Source of the DNA: Candidatus Ulvibacter alkanivorans
Lineage (GTDB): Bacteria; Bacteroidota; Bacteroidia; Flavobacteriales; Flavobacteriaceae
DNA: 28,235 nt
Assembly: GCF_003333325.1 (NCBI RefSeq)
Contig: NZ_QOLC01000060.1
Location: 1-28,235 of the forward strand
Reading direction: 5' to 3'
Shown here: positions 8,672-17,460 of the stretch, in pieces
Layout of the letters: every line of letters begins with the position of its first letter
How positions within the stretch are numbered: the first letter of the stretch is position 1
The notes under the pieces: generated by a model
What the model saw: only the letters and a program-made list of their open reading frames with translations
Told to the model about the DNA's origin: nothing
Database searches by the model: none
Translations under genes and position numbers: made by a program

Positions 8672-8679
8672 TATATTTG
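8672..8679 (+). promoter_or_regulatory. Candidate -7 box of the capsule export operon
   Basis: TATATTTG followed by CAGC is a textbook Bacteroidota -7 element, 17 bases before the ATG at 8697. TTTA, close to the -33 TTTG, occurs about 18 bases upstream. It lies in the 67-base gap after the dehydratase gene and would drive the Wza-Wzc-Wzi-like export genes. Confidence 0.55.
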
Positions 8680-8696
8680 CAGCAATTAAAACGCCC

Positions 8697-9455
8697 ATGA
8701 AATATATATTTTTAGTACTAGTAGCTATGTTGTTACTGGCATCTTGTGCTACAAAAAAGGAAATACTCTACTTTCAAGACATTGAATCGCTTCACTTAGA
8801 AGAAACAGATCAATCTTTTGAACCGGTAATCGAAAATAACGATATACTCTATATTTCGATTTCATCTATAGACCCGGATGTGGTAAAGCCATTCCTGCGC
8901 GATACCGGTAATGAAACCAATACAGTAGGAAATAACAACCCAAGTTTAAGAGGGTATTTAGTAGACGCCTCCGGTAACATACGGTTCCCTGTACTAGGAA
9001 CGCTTTCGGTTGCCGGTAAGACCAGAGGAGAAATTGAAGAAGATCTTAAAGCAAGGTTATCTCAATACGTTACCGATGTAGTAGTAGACGTTCGCATCCT
9101 AAACTTCAAGGTTACGGTGTTAGGAGAGGTTAGAAATCCCGGTGTATTTACAATAGACGACGAGCGTGTCACCATTCCGCAAGCCATTGGCCTGGCAGGA
9201 GACCTTACCGAAGATGGAAAAAGAGAAAATGTAACGGTGATCCGTGAAGTAAATGGGGTGCAAAAAGTAACCCGTATCGATCTAACTAAATCCGATCTTT
9301 TTAACAGTGATTTCTATTTCTTAAAACAAAATGATGTGGTGTATGTAGAACCTTCGCTAAAAGGCGTGAAGCAATCTGGTTTTATACCCGATGTTCCTGC
9401 CTTGTTGTCGCTAGTCACCATTGTATTGAGTACTGTTATCATCCTTACCCGATAA
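8697..9455 (+). CDS. Wza-like polysaccharide export outer-membrane lipoprotein
   Basis: Outer-membrane export channel subunit of the polysaccharide biosynthesis/export (OPX) family. The signal peptide ends in a lipobox, LLASC, making Cys17 the lipidated residue. Residues about 45-130 form the poly-export domain (DILYISISSIDP through VTDVVVDVRI). An SLBB domain follows (FKVTVLGEVRNPGVFTI, about 139-155, to NDVVYVEPS). A C-terminal hydrophobic helix (about 234-251, LLSLVTIVLSTVIIL) could form the membrane-spanning collar as in Wza. At 252 residues it is shorter than E. coli Wza (about 380), having one SLBB repeat, which is usual in Bacteroidota. It lies 10 bases before the Wzc-like gene, its inner-membrane partner. 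Confidence 0.95.
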   Translation: MKYIFLVLVAMLLLASCATKKEILYFQDIESLHLEETDQSFEPVIENNDILYISISSIDPDVVKPFLRDTGNETNTVGNNNPSLRGYLVDASGNIRFPVLGTLSVAGKTRGEIEEDLKARLSQYVTDVVVDVRILNFKVTVLGEVRNPGVFTIDDERVTIPQAIGLAGDLTEDGKRENVTVIREVNGVQKVTRIDLTKSDLFNSDFYFLKQNDVVYVEPSLKGVKQSGFIPDVPALLSLVTIVLSTVIILTR

Positions 9456-9465
9456 TTTGTAGTGT

Positions 9466-11847
9466 ATGAATAATAGCCCAAATGCTTCCGAAGTAAAAGA
9501 ACTTTCCCTACGAGAGCAGATCGAACAATATACACGTTATTGGTATTGGTTTGTACTTGCTGTAATTATAGCCTTGGTAGGTGCCAAAATATATTTAAGA
9601 TATTCCACTCCTTTTTATCAAAGTCAGGCACAAGTAATAATCAAAGACGATAAAAGCGGTGGTGGCCCGGCCGAACTAGCCGCATTTTCGGATATTGGGT
9701 TCTTCTCCAATTTTAAAACGAACAATATCGACAACGAATTGGCTATCTTCAATTCAAAGCGAATTATTTCCGAAGTGGTAAAAGAACTGAAACTACACAT
9801 CAATTACGAATCGGTAGGAACGTTCAAGAATACCAATTTGTATAAATACAAGCCTTTTGAAGTTCAGTACTTGTCTATTCAAGACAGTGCAACAACAAAT
9901 CCAGTTCCCAGACTCGTTTTTGAAGTAATTTCTACCACCGAATATAAAATGGAAAGCCCGACTGGAGTCATAAAGGGTACCTATCCGTTTGGCGAACGAA
10001 TTACATTACCCTTCGGAGAAATAACGGTATTCCCAGTGATCGATACTTCGGAAAAATTTGAGAATTTTATTGGTCGTCCTATTGCTGTTACCTATCGCCC
10101 TATTGAAGCTGTAGCTTCAGCGTACCAACAACGTATTAAGGTTTCAAATATTAACAAGAACAGCAATGTAGTTGATATTACCATGAATTCGCCGGTTCGT
10201 GAAAAAGCCGAAGATTTTATCAATGAACTCATCTTTCAGTATAATAAGGACGCGATCAACGATCGTAGCCAAGTGGCACAAAAGACCTCTAATTTTATCG
10301 ATTCGCGTTTAGATATTATTACCCGTGAATTAGATTCGGTAGAACGTGGCAAAGAGGAGTTTAAAAGTCGAAACCGACTTACAGATATTGAGGCCGAAGC
10401 CCAGCTTATTCTGGAAAATGCTAGCGAATTCAACAAAAGACAACTGGACGTTGGAACACAATTGGAATTGGCAAATACCATGATCGACTATATGGAAAAT
10501 TCGTCGAGTAATGACCTGCTTCCTGCTAATATAGGACTTCAAGGAGAAGAAGTGAGTCAAGCTGTATCTAATTACAATGAGCTGATCCTTCAACGAAATC
10601 GCTTACTGAAGAATTCTACTGCGATCAATCCTGTGGTAGTCAATGTGAACAATCAGATCGAACAACTGCGTTCTAGTATTTTAACAAGTTTAAAGAACAG
10701 CAGCAACGCACTAAAGATATCCATGCGCGATCTAAACTATCAAGAATCGACGTTAAATTCAAGAATTGCGCAAGTACCAACCAAAGAGAAGATCTTTCGA
10801 GGCATAGAACGCCAACAAACGATCAAAGAACAATTGTATTTGTTCTTATTACAGCAACGTGAAGAAGCTTCTATATCGCTAGCGGTGACTGCTCCTAAGG
10901 CAAAAGTCGTAGATCGTGCTTATAGCACTAAAGAACCGGTGACACCAAATCGACAATTAATTTATCTGTCTGCCCTTTTAGCCGGTTTATTACTTCCATT
11001 TTTGGTGATCTATATTCGTACACTGTTAAACACCAAAGTGAGAAATCGAAGAGACGTAGAACGCGTTATTAGAGATGCAGCCATGGTTGGAGAGATTCCG
11101 CGCCTTAGAAAAGGAGACCATGAATTGGTGAGAACCAATGACAGAAGTATGCTTGCCGAATCATTTCGGATCTTACGTACGAATTTGCAATACCTATTTG
11201 TGAACAAGTTGCAAAAACAACAAGAGGCTAAATCTATTTTTGTTACTTCAACCATTAAAGGGGAAGGGAAGACATTCGTCGCTTTTAATCTTGCACTAAC
11301 CTTAGCCTTAACGGGAAAGAAGGTTGTTTTGGTGGGAGCAGATATTCGAAATCCGCAGTTGCATAGATACCTACCGGAAAATTCACGTAATCAGAAAGGG
11401 TTTACAGAATATATTATTGATGACTCCATACGGGCAGATGACCTGGCTTCTGTTAGCGAAAATCACAAAAATCTTAGTATTATCCTTTCAGGCGCAATTC
11501 CACCGAATCCTGCAGAATTATTAATGCAAGAGCGAACTAAGACGTTTTTTGAAGAACTACACGGGATTTATGATTTTGTAATTGTAGATACAGCACCATC
11601 TATGTTGGTTACAGATACGATCTTGATCAATAAATTGGCCGATATAACCTTGTACGTGATTCGAGCAGGCTATACAGATAAGCGTTTGTTGGAGTTCCCT
11701 AAAGATGCCATAGATGATGGCCGATTGGCAAATGTGGCTACTGTATTGAACAACGTGGACCTTAATAATTTTGGCTACGGAAACAAATATGGTTACACTT
11801 ACACCAGCGAGAACAAATCGTTGTTGCAACGTATTTTCAGGCGATAG
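9466..11847 (+). CDS. Wzc-like polysaccharide co-polymerase and BY-kinase
   Basis: Inner-membrane tyrosine autokinase that controls chain length and export with the Wza-like channel. The 793 residues show a Wzz domain with the first transmembrane helix (about 28-46), a long periplasmic coiled-coil part (about 270-470), a second helix (499-520) after the proline-rich KEPVTPNRQ, and a cytosolic kinase. The kinase has Walker A TIKGEGKT (596-603, Lys602), Walker A' ADIRNP (625-630) and Walker B FVIVDTAP (704-711). The tail carries a tyrosine cluster, Tyr771, 775, 777 and 779, the expected autophosphorylation sites. It is a single fused polypeptide, as in proteobacterial Wzc rather than the split Firmicutes pair. 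The cognate phosphatase (Wzb) is not in the window. Confidence 0.95.
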   Translation: MNNSPNASEVKELSLREQIEQYTRYWYWFVLAVIIALVGAKIYLRYSTPFYQSQAQVIIKDDKSGGGPAELAAFSDIGFFSNFKTNNIDNELAIFNSKRIISEVVKELKLHINYESVGTFKNTNLYKYKPFEVQYLSIQDSATTNPVPRLVFEVISTTEYKMESPTGVIKGTYPFGERITLPFGEITVFPVIDTSEKFENFIGRPIAVTYRPIEAVASAYQQRIKVSNINKNSNVVDITMNSPVREKAEDFINELIFQYNKDAINDRSQVAQKTSNFIDSRLDIITRELDSVERGKEEFKSRNRLTDIEAEAQLILENASEFNKRQLDVGTQLELANTMIDYMENSSSNDLLPANIGLQGEEVSQAVSNYNELILQRNRLLKNSTAINPVVVNVNNQIEQLRSSILTSLKNSSNALKISMRDLNYQESTLNSRIAQVPTKEKIFRGIERQQTIKEQLYLFLLQQREEASISLAVTAPKAKVVDRAYSTKEPVTPNRQLIYLSALLAGLLLPFLVIYIRTLLNTKVRNRRDVERVIRDAAMVGEIPRLRKGDHELVRTNDRSMLAESFRILRTNLQYLFVNKLQKQQEAKSIFVTSTIKGEGKTFVAFNLALTLALTGKKVVLVGADIRNPQLHRYLPENSRNQKGFTEYIIDDSIRADDLASVSENHKNLSIILSGAIPPNPAELLMQERTKTFFEELHGIYDFVIVDTAPSMLVTDTILINKLADITLYVIRAGYTDKRLLEFPKDAIDDGRLANVATVLNNVDLNNFGYGNKYGYTYTSENKSLLQRIFRR

Positions 11848-11881
11848 CAATTAACATCTAATTATTGAAGCATACCGTTTT

Positions 11882-13228
11882 ATGAAACATGTTCTGCTCG
11901 TTTTTCTAATAGCATTTCCTACGTTAGTAAGCGCTCAAACTCTAAATTTTGAGGGATCTGTTGAAGCAAGTGCCATTTTTTCTTCGGAAGAAGAACTGCC
12001 ATTTTGGTTGTATACCAATACCAGCACGAGTGTATATCCTACCACTAATTTTTCCGGAATAGCTGCTTTTACAGTAGACTACAATTTTTCGGAAACAGCA
12101 TCATTAGAAGTTGGAAGTACACTACTAGTTCGAGATAATGAGGTGGTCGAAGCGTTTCAACGAAGAGATCTTTATGTAGGTTTCAATAACCGATGGCTTA
12201 AGGCAACCCTAGGAAGTAGAAAACAAAAAGAGGTAGGCAAGGGTTTATCGGCATCCAATCGCAATTTTATTTGGTCTCACAATGCGAGGCCGCTTCCAGG
12301 CATTCTATTGGAAGCCAATGAACCTATTAGGATCTCAAATACATTTTCGGTAGACTGGGGAATCGGGCATTACCGGTTAAATGACGATCGATATGTAGAT
12401 GATGTTCGTGTGCATTATAAGCGGCTTGGTCTCACTGCGGTCTTTGATGAAAATCATAAACTTACAGGGCGCTTGCAACACTTTGCGCAATGGGCCGGAA
12501 CATCGCCTACTTTTGGAGATCTACCAGACGACTTCAGTGCTTTTGTAGATGTGTTCTTTGCACGTAGCGGCGCCGAATCTACCATTGGTGGTGAGGTGAT
12601 CAATGCGTTAGGAAACCATTTAGGAACCTACTACATCGAGTACGAATTTAAAACCGAGGCCGGTATTTTCCAGACGTATCACGACCATCCGTTCGAAGAC
12701 GGCTCAGGAACCCGATTGGCAAATTTTCCCGATGGGATTTGGGGACTACAATTTGAGCCGGCGAATCCGAAGTGGTTCACGGCAATTTTATACGAATATA
12801 TCGATTCTAGCGATCAAAGTGGCAGTGCTTCTAAAAGTGGATTTGATGGGTATTTTGGAAATAATTTATATAGAAGCGGTTGGAGTTACGAAGGCAATGT
12901 TATCGGACTCCCATTTATTGTGTTCGACCGTAGTGTGGTCTTAAACGATAAGACTTCACCGTATAGCAGCAACCGTGCTAGAGTTCATCATTTAGGTGTT
13001 CAAGGCGCTATCAAACAGTTTAAATGGACGATACGATCTACTTATGCGTCTTACTTAGGAACTTATAGACGACCCTTTATACCTCAAGTAAATAGGTGGT
13101 CTAACTATGGTTCGCTGGCATACACCTTTAGTAAAGCTGGAACCCTTCAAGTCTTTGGTGGTGCCGATACCGGAAATATTGGTAATACCATTATTGGTGG
13201 TGGGTTGTCGTATCGCTATTCTTTTTAA
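11882..13228 (+). CDS. Wzi-like capsule assembly outer-membrane protein
   Basis: Probable outer-membrane beta-barrel of the capsule assembly Wzi family, which anchors polysaccharide at the cell surface. A signal peptide ends at about residue 19 (VSAQ). The remainder is rich in alternating aromatic/polar strands, with RKQKEVGKGLSASNRNFIWSHNARPLPGI being the family-type inner segment, and it ends in a C-terminal aromatic (LSYRYSF), the outer-membrane insertion signal. The 448-residue length is near that of E. coli Wzi (about 480). It is the last gene of the export group, 34 bases after the kinase. Confidence 0.9.
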   Translation: MKHVLLVFLIAFPTLVSAQTLNFEGSVEASAIFSSEEELPFWLYTNTSTSVYPTTNFSGIAAFTVDYNFSETASLEVGSTLLVRDNEVVEAFQRRDLYVGFNNRWLKATLGSRKQKEVGKGLSASNRNFIWSHNARPLPGILLEANEPIRISNTFSVDWGIGHYRLNDDRYVDDVRVHYKRLGLTAVFDENHKLTGRLQHFAQWAGTSPTFGDLPDDFSAFVDVFFARSGAESTIGGEVINALGNHLGTYYIEYEFKTEAGIFQTYHDHPFEDGSGTRLANFPDGIWGLQFEPANPKWFTAILYEYIDSSDQSGSASKSGFDGYFGNNLYRSGWSYEGNVIGLPFIVFDRSVVLNDKTSPYSSNRARVHHLGVQGAIKQFKWTIRSTYASYLGTYRRPFIPQVNRWSNYGSLAYTFSKAGTLQVFGGADTGNIGNTIIGGGLSYRYSF

Positions 13229-13233
13229 TTTTT

Positions 13234-13254
13234 CTGAAAGTTCAGGTGTTTTTT
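13234..13254 (+). terminator. Weak candidate terminator after the export genes
   Basis: A 4-bp stem (CTGA/TCAG, loop AAGT) is followed by GTG and six T residues, just after the Wzi-like stop. The stem is short, so termination would be partial at best. Confidence 0.25.
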
Positions 13255-13277
13255 CCCAATTCCTAAAGCGATTCAGC

Positions 13278-13285
13278 TATATTTG
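13278..13285 (+). promoter_or_regulatory. Candidate -7 box of the FAD dehydrogenase gene
   Basis: TATATTTG matches the Bacteroidota -7 box and ends seven bases before the ATG at 13293, so the transcript would have almost no 5' leader. No clear -33 TTTG is present at 19 bases, though a T-run lies slightly further upstream. Confidence 0.45.
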
Positions 13286-13292
13286 AAATAGT

Positions 13293-14849
13293 ATGAGCAC
13301 CTTGGTCCAACTTTCAATCTTACCTCGACAACAAGAGGACACCCATTTTATCTTAGAGGAGGGCCTGAAGAAAGCCCGCCTTCGGAAATCGGATATCAAA
13401 GAGTGGCGCATCCGAAAACGTTCAATAGACGCACGAAGAAAACCAATAAAGGTCAATCTTCAGTTAGAGTTCTGGAAACAGGAGGATGAAATTAAAACAC
13501 TTTCGCCCTTTGTGCCGCAACATGTTTCCGAAGCAAAAGAGATCGTGATCATTGGTGCCGGGCCGGCAGGATTGTTTGCTGCTTTGCGCGCCTTAGAGGC
13601 CGGTCTAAAACCAATTGTCTACGAAAGAGGGAAAGATGTACGATCTCGACGAAGAGATTTGGCTACGATCAATAAAGAGCATATCGTGAACCCGGAATCT
13701 AACTACTGCTTTGGAGAGGGGGGAGCAGGTACCTACTCTGATGGTAAACTGTACACGAGATCTAAAAAACGGGGCAATGTACTTAAGGCAATGGAATGGT
13801 TTGTTCATTTTGGTGCCGACCCGGATATTTTAGTAGAGTCACATCCGCATATAGGTACTAACAAACTGCCAAAGATCATAACCGCCATGCGTGAGGCGAT
13901 CATTGAGAATGGAGGGGAAGTACACTTCAACTCCAAGCTTACAAATATTAAAGTAGAAAATTCGGCTATCACTGCGATCGCGATAAATAATGAGGAATGG
14001 AGATCGGTGACCGACCTTATACTAGCGACCGGGCATTCTGCTCGGGATATTTTTTATTTGCTGGATGAGAATCATATTAGTATTGAAGCGAAACCGTTTG
14101 CGTTGGGTGTGCGAATAGAGCATTCTCAAGAACTGATAGATCATATACAGTATCACGGCGATGGTGACAATCCGAATCTACCACCGGCAGCATATTCGCT
14201 GGTCGAACAGGTAGATGGATTAGGGGTCTATTCGTTTTGTATGTGTCCGGGCGGGATTATTGCGCCTTGTGCGACAGCGCAGAACGAAGTAGTAACCAAT
14301 GGTTGGAGCCCGAGTAAGCGAAACAATCCCTATGCAAATTCTGGCGTAGTCGTTAGTGTCGACCCATCAGATCTTCCCAACTACAAACCCGAAGATCCTT
14401 TTGTATGTCTTGACTTTCAGAAGGAAGTCGAGCAACGTTGTTGGGAGGCCGCCGGAAGAACACAACGGGTACCGGCGCAGCGAATGATCGATTTTGTGAA
14501 CGGAAAGGTTTCCGAAGACTTTCCAAAGACCTCTTATCAGCCGGGAATCGTGTCGGTAGACCTACACAACGTCTTACCTCCCTTGATAGCCAAAAGGCTT
14601 CAAAAAGCTTTTATTTCCTTCGGAAAGAAGATGAAAGGATATTATACCAACGAGGCTGTATTGCATGCCCCCGAGAGCAGAACTTCTTCTCCCGTATCAA
14701 TTCCTAGAGATCCCGATTCACTGCAACATATAGACGTAACGGGCCTTTATCCATGTGGGGAGGGTGCCGGGTATGCCGGTGGAATAATTTCGGCAGCCAT
14801 CGATGGAATGAACTGTGTGGATGCCATCGCTAAAAAATACAAGTACTGA
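13293..14849 (+). CDS. Uncharacterised FAD-dependent dehydrogenase (COG2509 family)
   Basis: A soluble flavoprotein of 518 residues. An N-terminal basic region (about 25-60) precedes the FAD-binding Rossmann motif GAGPAG (88-93) ending in the acidic YERG. The stretch CFGEGGAGTYSDGKLYTR (about 145-162) and the C-terminal YPCGEGAGYAGGIISAAIDG (about 489-508) are hallmarks of COG2509. The physiological substrate of this family is not established. The gene stands alone, with its own -7 box and a terminator region shared with the convergent FKBP gene. Confidence 0.88.
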   Translation: MSTLVQLSILPRQQEDTHFILEEGLKKARLRKSDIKEWRIRKRSIDARRKPIKVNLQLEFWKQEDEIKTLSPFVPQHVSEAKEIVIIGAGPAGLFAALRALEAGLKPIVYERGKDVRSRRRDLATINKEHIVNPESNYCFGEGGAGTYSDGKLYTRSKKRGNVLKAMEWFVHFGADPDILVESHPHIGTNKLPKIITAMREAIIENGGEVHFNSKLTNIKVENSAITAIAINNEEWRSVTDLILATGHSARDIFYLLDENHISIEAKPFALGVRIEHSQELIDHIQYHGDGDNPNLPPAAYSLVEQVDGLGVYSFCMCPGGIIAPCATAQNEVVTNGWSPSKRNNPYANSGVVVSVDPSDLPNYKPEDPFVCLDFQKEVEQRCWEAAGRTQRVPAQRMIDFVNGKVSEDFPKTSYQPGIVSVDLHNVLPPLIAKRLQKAFISFGKKMKGYYTNEAVLHAPESRTSSPVSIPRDPDSLQHIDVTGLYPCGEGAGYAGGIISAAIDGMNCVDAIAKKYKY

Positions 14850-14867
14850 TCTTTTCCTTCAAGGCAT

Positions 14868-14891
14868 AAAAAAACCCGGATAAACCGGGTT
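14868..14891 (-). terminator. Rho-independent terminator of the FKBP gene
   Basis: A 7-bp perfect stem (AACCCGG/CCGGGTT) with a five-base loop. Read on the - strand it ends in a run of seven T, 22 bases past the FKBP stop codon. On the + strand the stem is followed by GTATGTATT, so it should act mainly on the - strand gene. Confidence 0.85.
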
Positions 14892-14913
14892 GTATGTATT
14901 AGGATGGTGGTCC

Positions 14914-15342
14914 TTATTTTATTTCGACCAATTCTAATTCGAATGTTAGATCTTGCCCGGCCAATGGGTGATTTGCGTCCACAACAATGTGGTCGTCGTT
15001 TACCTCGGCTACGCGCAATTGACGCTCAGAACCGTCTGGATTCTTAGCCATAAGTCCCATTCCCACTTCAGGTTTTATCTCTTGAGGAAGGTTTTCTTTA
15101 GGTACCGGTTGAAATAGTTCTTTCTGAACCTCTCCGTATGCCTCTTCCTTCGGAATTGTTATTGTTTTCTTTTCGTTGACCTTCATGTCTATGATCCCTT
15201 TTTCAAATCCCGGAATAAGCGCTCCTTGGCCTAAGGTTACTTCCAGTGGTTCGCGCTCTACAGAGCTATCGAACACTTGTCCGTTATCTAGTTTTCCGGT
15301 GTAATGAACTTTTACGGTATCATTCTGCTTTACTTGACTCAT
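14914..15342 (-). CDS. FKBP-type peptidyl-prolyl isomerase, SlyD-like
   Basis: A cytoplasmic prolyl isomerase/chaperone of 142 residues. The FKBP core is split by an insert-in-flap domain as in SlyD. The first part is VKVHYTGKLDNGQVFDSSVE and GQGALIPGFEKGIIDM, the insert lies at about 70-125 (EEAYGEVQKELFQPVPKENL and on), and the final strand has AGQDLTFELELVEIK. The aromatic pocket residues Tyr, Phe-Asp and Phe are present. The histidine-rich metal-binding tail of E. coli SlyD is absent. It has its own promoter and terminator and appears monocistronic. Confidence 0.93.
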   Translation of the reverse strand: MSQVKQNDTVKVHYTGKLDNGQVFDSSVEREPLEVTLGQGALIPGFEKGIIDMKVNEKKTITIPKEEAYGEVQKELFQPVPKENLPQEIKPEVGMGLMAKNPDGSERQLRVAEVNDDHIVVDANHPLAGQDLTFELELVEIK

Positions 15343-15372
15343 AAATCTGTTTTATTCTAGTTTAATTGAGCG

Positions 15373-15403
15373 CAAAATTACAGCTTATTAGCTCCAATTC
15401 AAA
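15373..15403 (-). promoter_or_regulatory. Promoter of the FKBP gene (-33/-7)
   Basis: On the - strand, TTTG (15400-15403) and TAATTTTG (15373-15380) are separated by exactly 19 bases, matching the Bacteroidota consensus TTTG-N19-TAnnTTTG. The start codon follows about 30 bases downstream. This is the best-formed promoter in the window. Confidence 0.7.
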
Positions 15404-15459
15404 AGATTAGCTAGATAATCGAGAATGTTGTGAAAATCTTAACGTTTGAATGTATCTTT

Positions 15460-15882
15460 CTACTTGGCTCCCAAGGGTATACCAAAAGGAGATAATAAAC
15501 GCTCCAATTTATTGTGAGTACTGTTCGTTCTATTTTGGCGTAAGTAGGAAAGAATATTGGTAAGGTCCTCCGGCTCTTTATAGGTATTGAATTGACTGCT
15601 ATAGTTTTTAAATATGGGTTCGTCGTATGCTTTTTCAATAACTGTAAAGATGTTCGAGTGACGTGCATCATTCAATATACGATCGGTGAATAAGTCTTTA
15701 ACTATGGTCTCATCACCTTCCAAGACTTGAAAAAATTTCCCCATACCAAATAAAAGTATACCGTTTATATGGTGTGAATTATTAAAGTTGTTCACTTGAT
15801 CGAAAAGAGAATTTATATCCTCATTGGTTAGACTGGCGGATGCATCACTGAAATAGCAAATGGTAAAGGAATTGTTGTTCAT
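15460..15882 (-). CDS. Short BLUF-domain blue-light sensor protein
   Basis: A 140-residue stand-alone BLUF protein, expected to bind FAD and shift its hydrogen-bond network on blue light. By comparison with AppA (from memory), the photoactive set is Tyr10 (TICYFSDAS), Asn34 (FNNSHHINGILLF) and Gln52 (KFFQVLEG), all conserved. The semi-conserved Trp and Met of the last strand are Tyr94 and Ser96 in FKNYSSQF, an unusual combination. Residues 100-140 make a short C-terminal extension with predicted helices and no recognisable output domain, so signalling would be through a partner protein as in PixD-type proteins. No partner is adjacent. A 14-bp palindrome overlaps the start codon. Confidence 0.88.
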   Translation of the reverse strand: MNNNSFTICYFSDASASLTNEDINSLFDQVNNFNNSHHINGILLFGMGKFFQVLEGDETIVKDLFTDRILNDARHSNIFTVIEKAYDEPIFKNYSSQFNTYKEPEDLTNILSYLRQNRTNSTHNKLERLLSPFGIPLGAK

Positions 15883-15895
15883 ACCTTTAAAGGTA
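15882..15895. promoter_or_regulatory. Palindrome/-7-like box at the BLUF start codon
   Basis: TACCTTTAAAGGTA is a perfect 14-bp palindrome overlapping the first base of the BLUF start codon. On the - strand it includes TACCTTTA (15888-15895), one base off the -7 consensus and five bases from the ATG. It could be a promoter core, an operator, or chance. Confidence 0.3.
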
Positions 15896-15990
15896 AGGAA
15901 TATCTTTAATGTTGTTGATACTATTAAAAGTATTGTTAACAGTATTGCTTCATGAAACGTAATTCTATAAATTTCTAGATTAATGTTTCC

Positions 15991-17454
15991 TTACTTCCCG
16001 ATGCAAAAATTAGCAAAGATATTTCCTAGCAGCTCATCATTCGATATTTCACCGGTGATCTCACCAAAATAATACAACGCTTGTCGAATATCGATGGCTA
16101 GTAAATCGCCACTTAGTCCGGCGTCTATTCCTTCTTGTACTTTTATGATCTCTTCAAGTGCCTTTAGCAATGCATCATAATGTCGCGTATTGGTTACTAT
16201 GGTTTCATTATTACGCAACGCTCCTGTATTTACGAAGTCGAGCAGGGTATGTTGCAAGGTTTCAACGCCTTCTCCAGACTTCGCTGAAAGAAGCAATGCA
16301 CGAGCGCGTTCATTGGTGTTGGTAAATTTAGAAAGCGCCTCAGTGAGTTGAGCGCGCATCTTATTATCCAAGCGATCCACTTTATTCGCGATGATTACCA
16401 AGGGTTTTTGCGGATATTTATTCTTGATCTTTTCGATCTCAACGAGCACCCGATTCATAGATGCCTGCTGTAACTGATCGCTTTCTTCGGAATTATGATT
16501 CGATCGAGTATTCTCCATATCTCCGGCGTCAAATAGATATACTACAACTTGCGCTTGCTCTATTTTCTGAAAGGTTTTTTGAATGCCCAAACCTTCGATC
16601 GTATCGGTTGTATCACGAATTCCTGCGGTATCGATAAAACGGAAACCTATACCTCCAATTACAATTTCATCTTCTATGGTATCTCGTGTCGTTCCTGCAA
16701 TATCACTAACAATTGCGCGCTCTTCTTTTAAAAGCGCGTTAAGTAAGGTTGATTTCCCCACATTGGGTTCACCGACAATAGCAACCGGAATCCCATTTTT
16801 TAACACATTACCGGTGGCAAACGAATCAATTAGGCGTTTTAAGACCTGAGTGATCTTTGTAATTAGTTTCTGAAACTCTTCTCGATTGGCGAATTCTACA
16901 TCCTCCTCGGCAAAATCAAGTTCTAATTCGATTAGTGATGCGAAATTCAATAGTTCTTCTCTCAATTTTTTTATTTCTGAAGAAAATCCACCGCGCATTT
17001 GCTGTATGGCCAATTGATGTGACGCAGCACTGTCTGAAGCAATTAGATCGGCGACTGCTTCTGCCTGACTAAGATCCATTTTTCCGTTTAGGAAGGCACG
17101 CAACGTAAATTCACCTGCTGTGGCCATTCGACACCCCTTCCGAAGACATAATTGAATGATCTCTTGTTGAATAAAGGGAGAACCATGGCAGGAAAATTCT
17201 ACGACGTCTTCTCCTGTATAACTATTCGGGTTTTTAAACACTGACGCTAAAACTTCATCAAGCGTTTTTTCTCCGTCTTTTATATGACCAAGGTGAATGG
17301 TATGTGTCTTTTGTTGATCGAGCTCTTTTCCAGAAACCGATGTAAAAATATTAGATGCGACACGAATCGAATCTTCTCCCGAAAGTCGAATTACCGCAAT
17401 CGCTCCTGCTCCCGAAGGTGTTGCTAGGGCTACAATGGTATCATTATGCGTCAT
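15991..17454 (-). CDS. mnmE: tRNA modification GTPase MnmE (TrmE)
   Basis: With MnmG it makes the 5-carboxymethylaminomethyl group on wobble U34 of certain tRNAs. The 487 residues contain the N-terminal tetrahydrofolate-binding domain (1-120, opening MTHNDTIVALATPSGAGAIA), a helical domain, and an inserted Ras-like G domain. The G domain has GEPNVGKS (228-235), DIAGTTRD (251-258), DTAG (275-278) and NKVD (357-360). The C terminus is FCIGK, with the catalytic cysteine Cys484. The ATG at 17454 is chosen over an in-frame TTG nine bases upstream because the TTG overlaps the -7 box. A low-complexity stretch at about 315-334 (NTRSNHNSEESDQLQQ) looks like a lineage-specific insertion in the G domain. 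Confidence 0.97.
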   Translation of the reverse strand: MTHNDTIVALATPSGAGAIAVIRLSGEDSIRVASNIFTSVSGKELDQQKTHTIHLGHIKDGEKTLDEVLASVFKNPNSYTGEDVVEFSCHGSPFIQQEIIQLCLRKGCRMATAGEFTLRAFLNGKMDLSQAEAVADLIASDSAASHQLAIQQMRGGFSSEIKKLREELLNFASLIELELDFAEEDVEFANREEFQKLITKITQVLKRLIDSFATGNVLKNGIPVAIVGEPNVGKSTLLNALLKEERAIVSDIAGTTRDTIEDEIVIGGIGFRFIDTAGIRDTTDTIEGLGIQKTFQKIEQAQVVVYLFDAGDMENTRSNHNSEESDQLQQASMNRVLVEIEKIKNKYPQKPLVIIANKVDRLDNKMRAQLTEALSKFTNTNERARALLLSAKSGEGVETLQHTLLDFVNTGALRNNETIVTNTRHYDALLKALEEIIKVQEGIDAGLSGDLLAIDIRQALYYFGEITGEISNDELLGNIFANFCIGK

Positions 17455-17460
17455 AGCCTG

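Noticed and set aside
14868..14891. The hairpin as terminator of the + strand FAD dehydrogenase
   Set aside because: On the + strand the stem is not followed by a T run; on the - strand it is.
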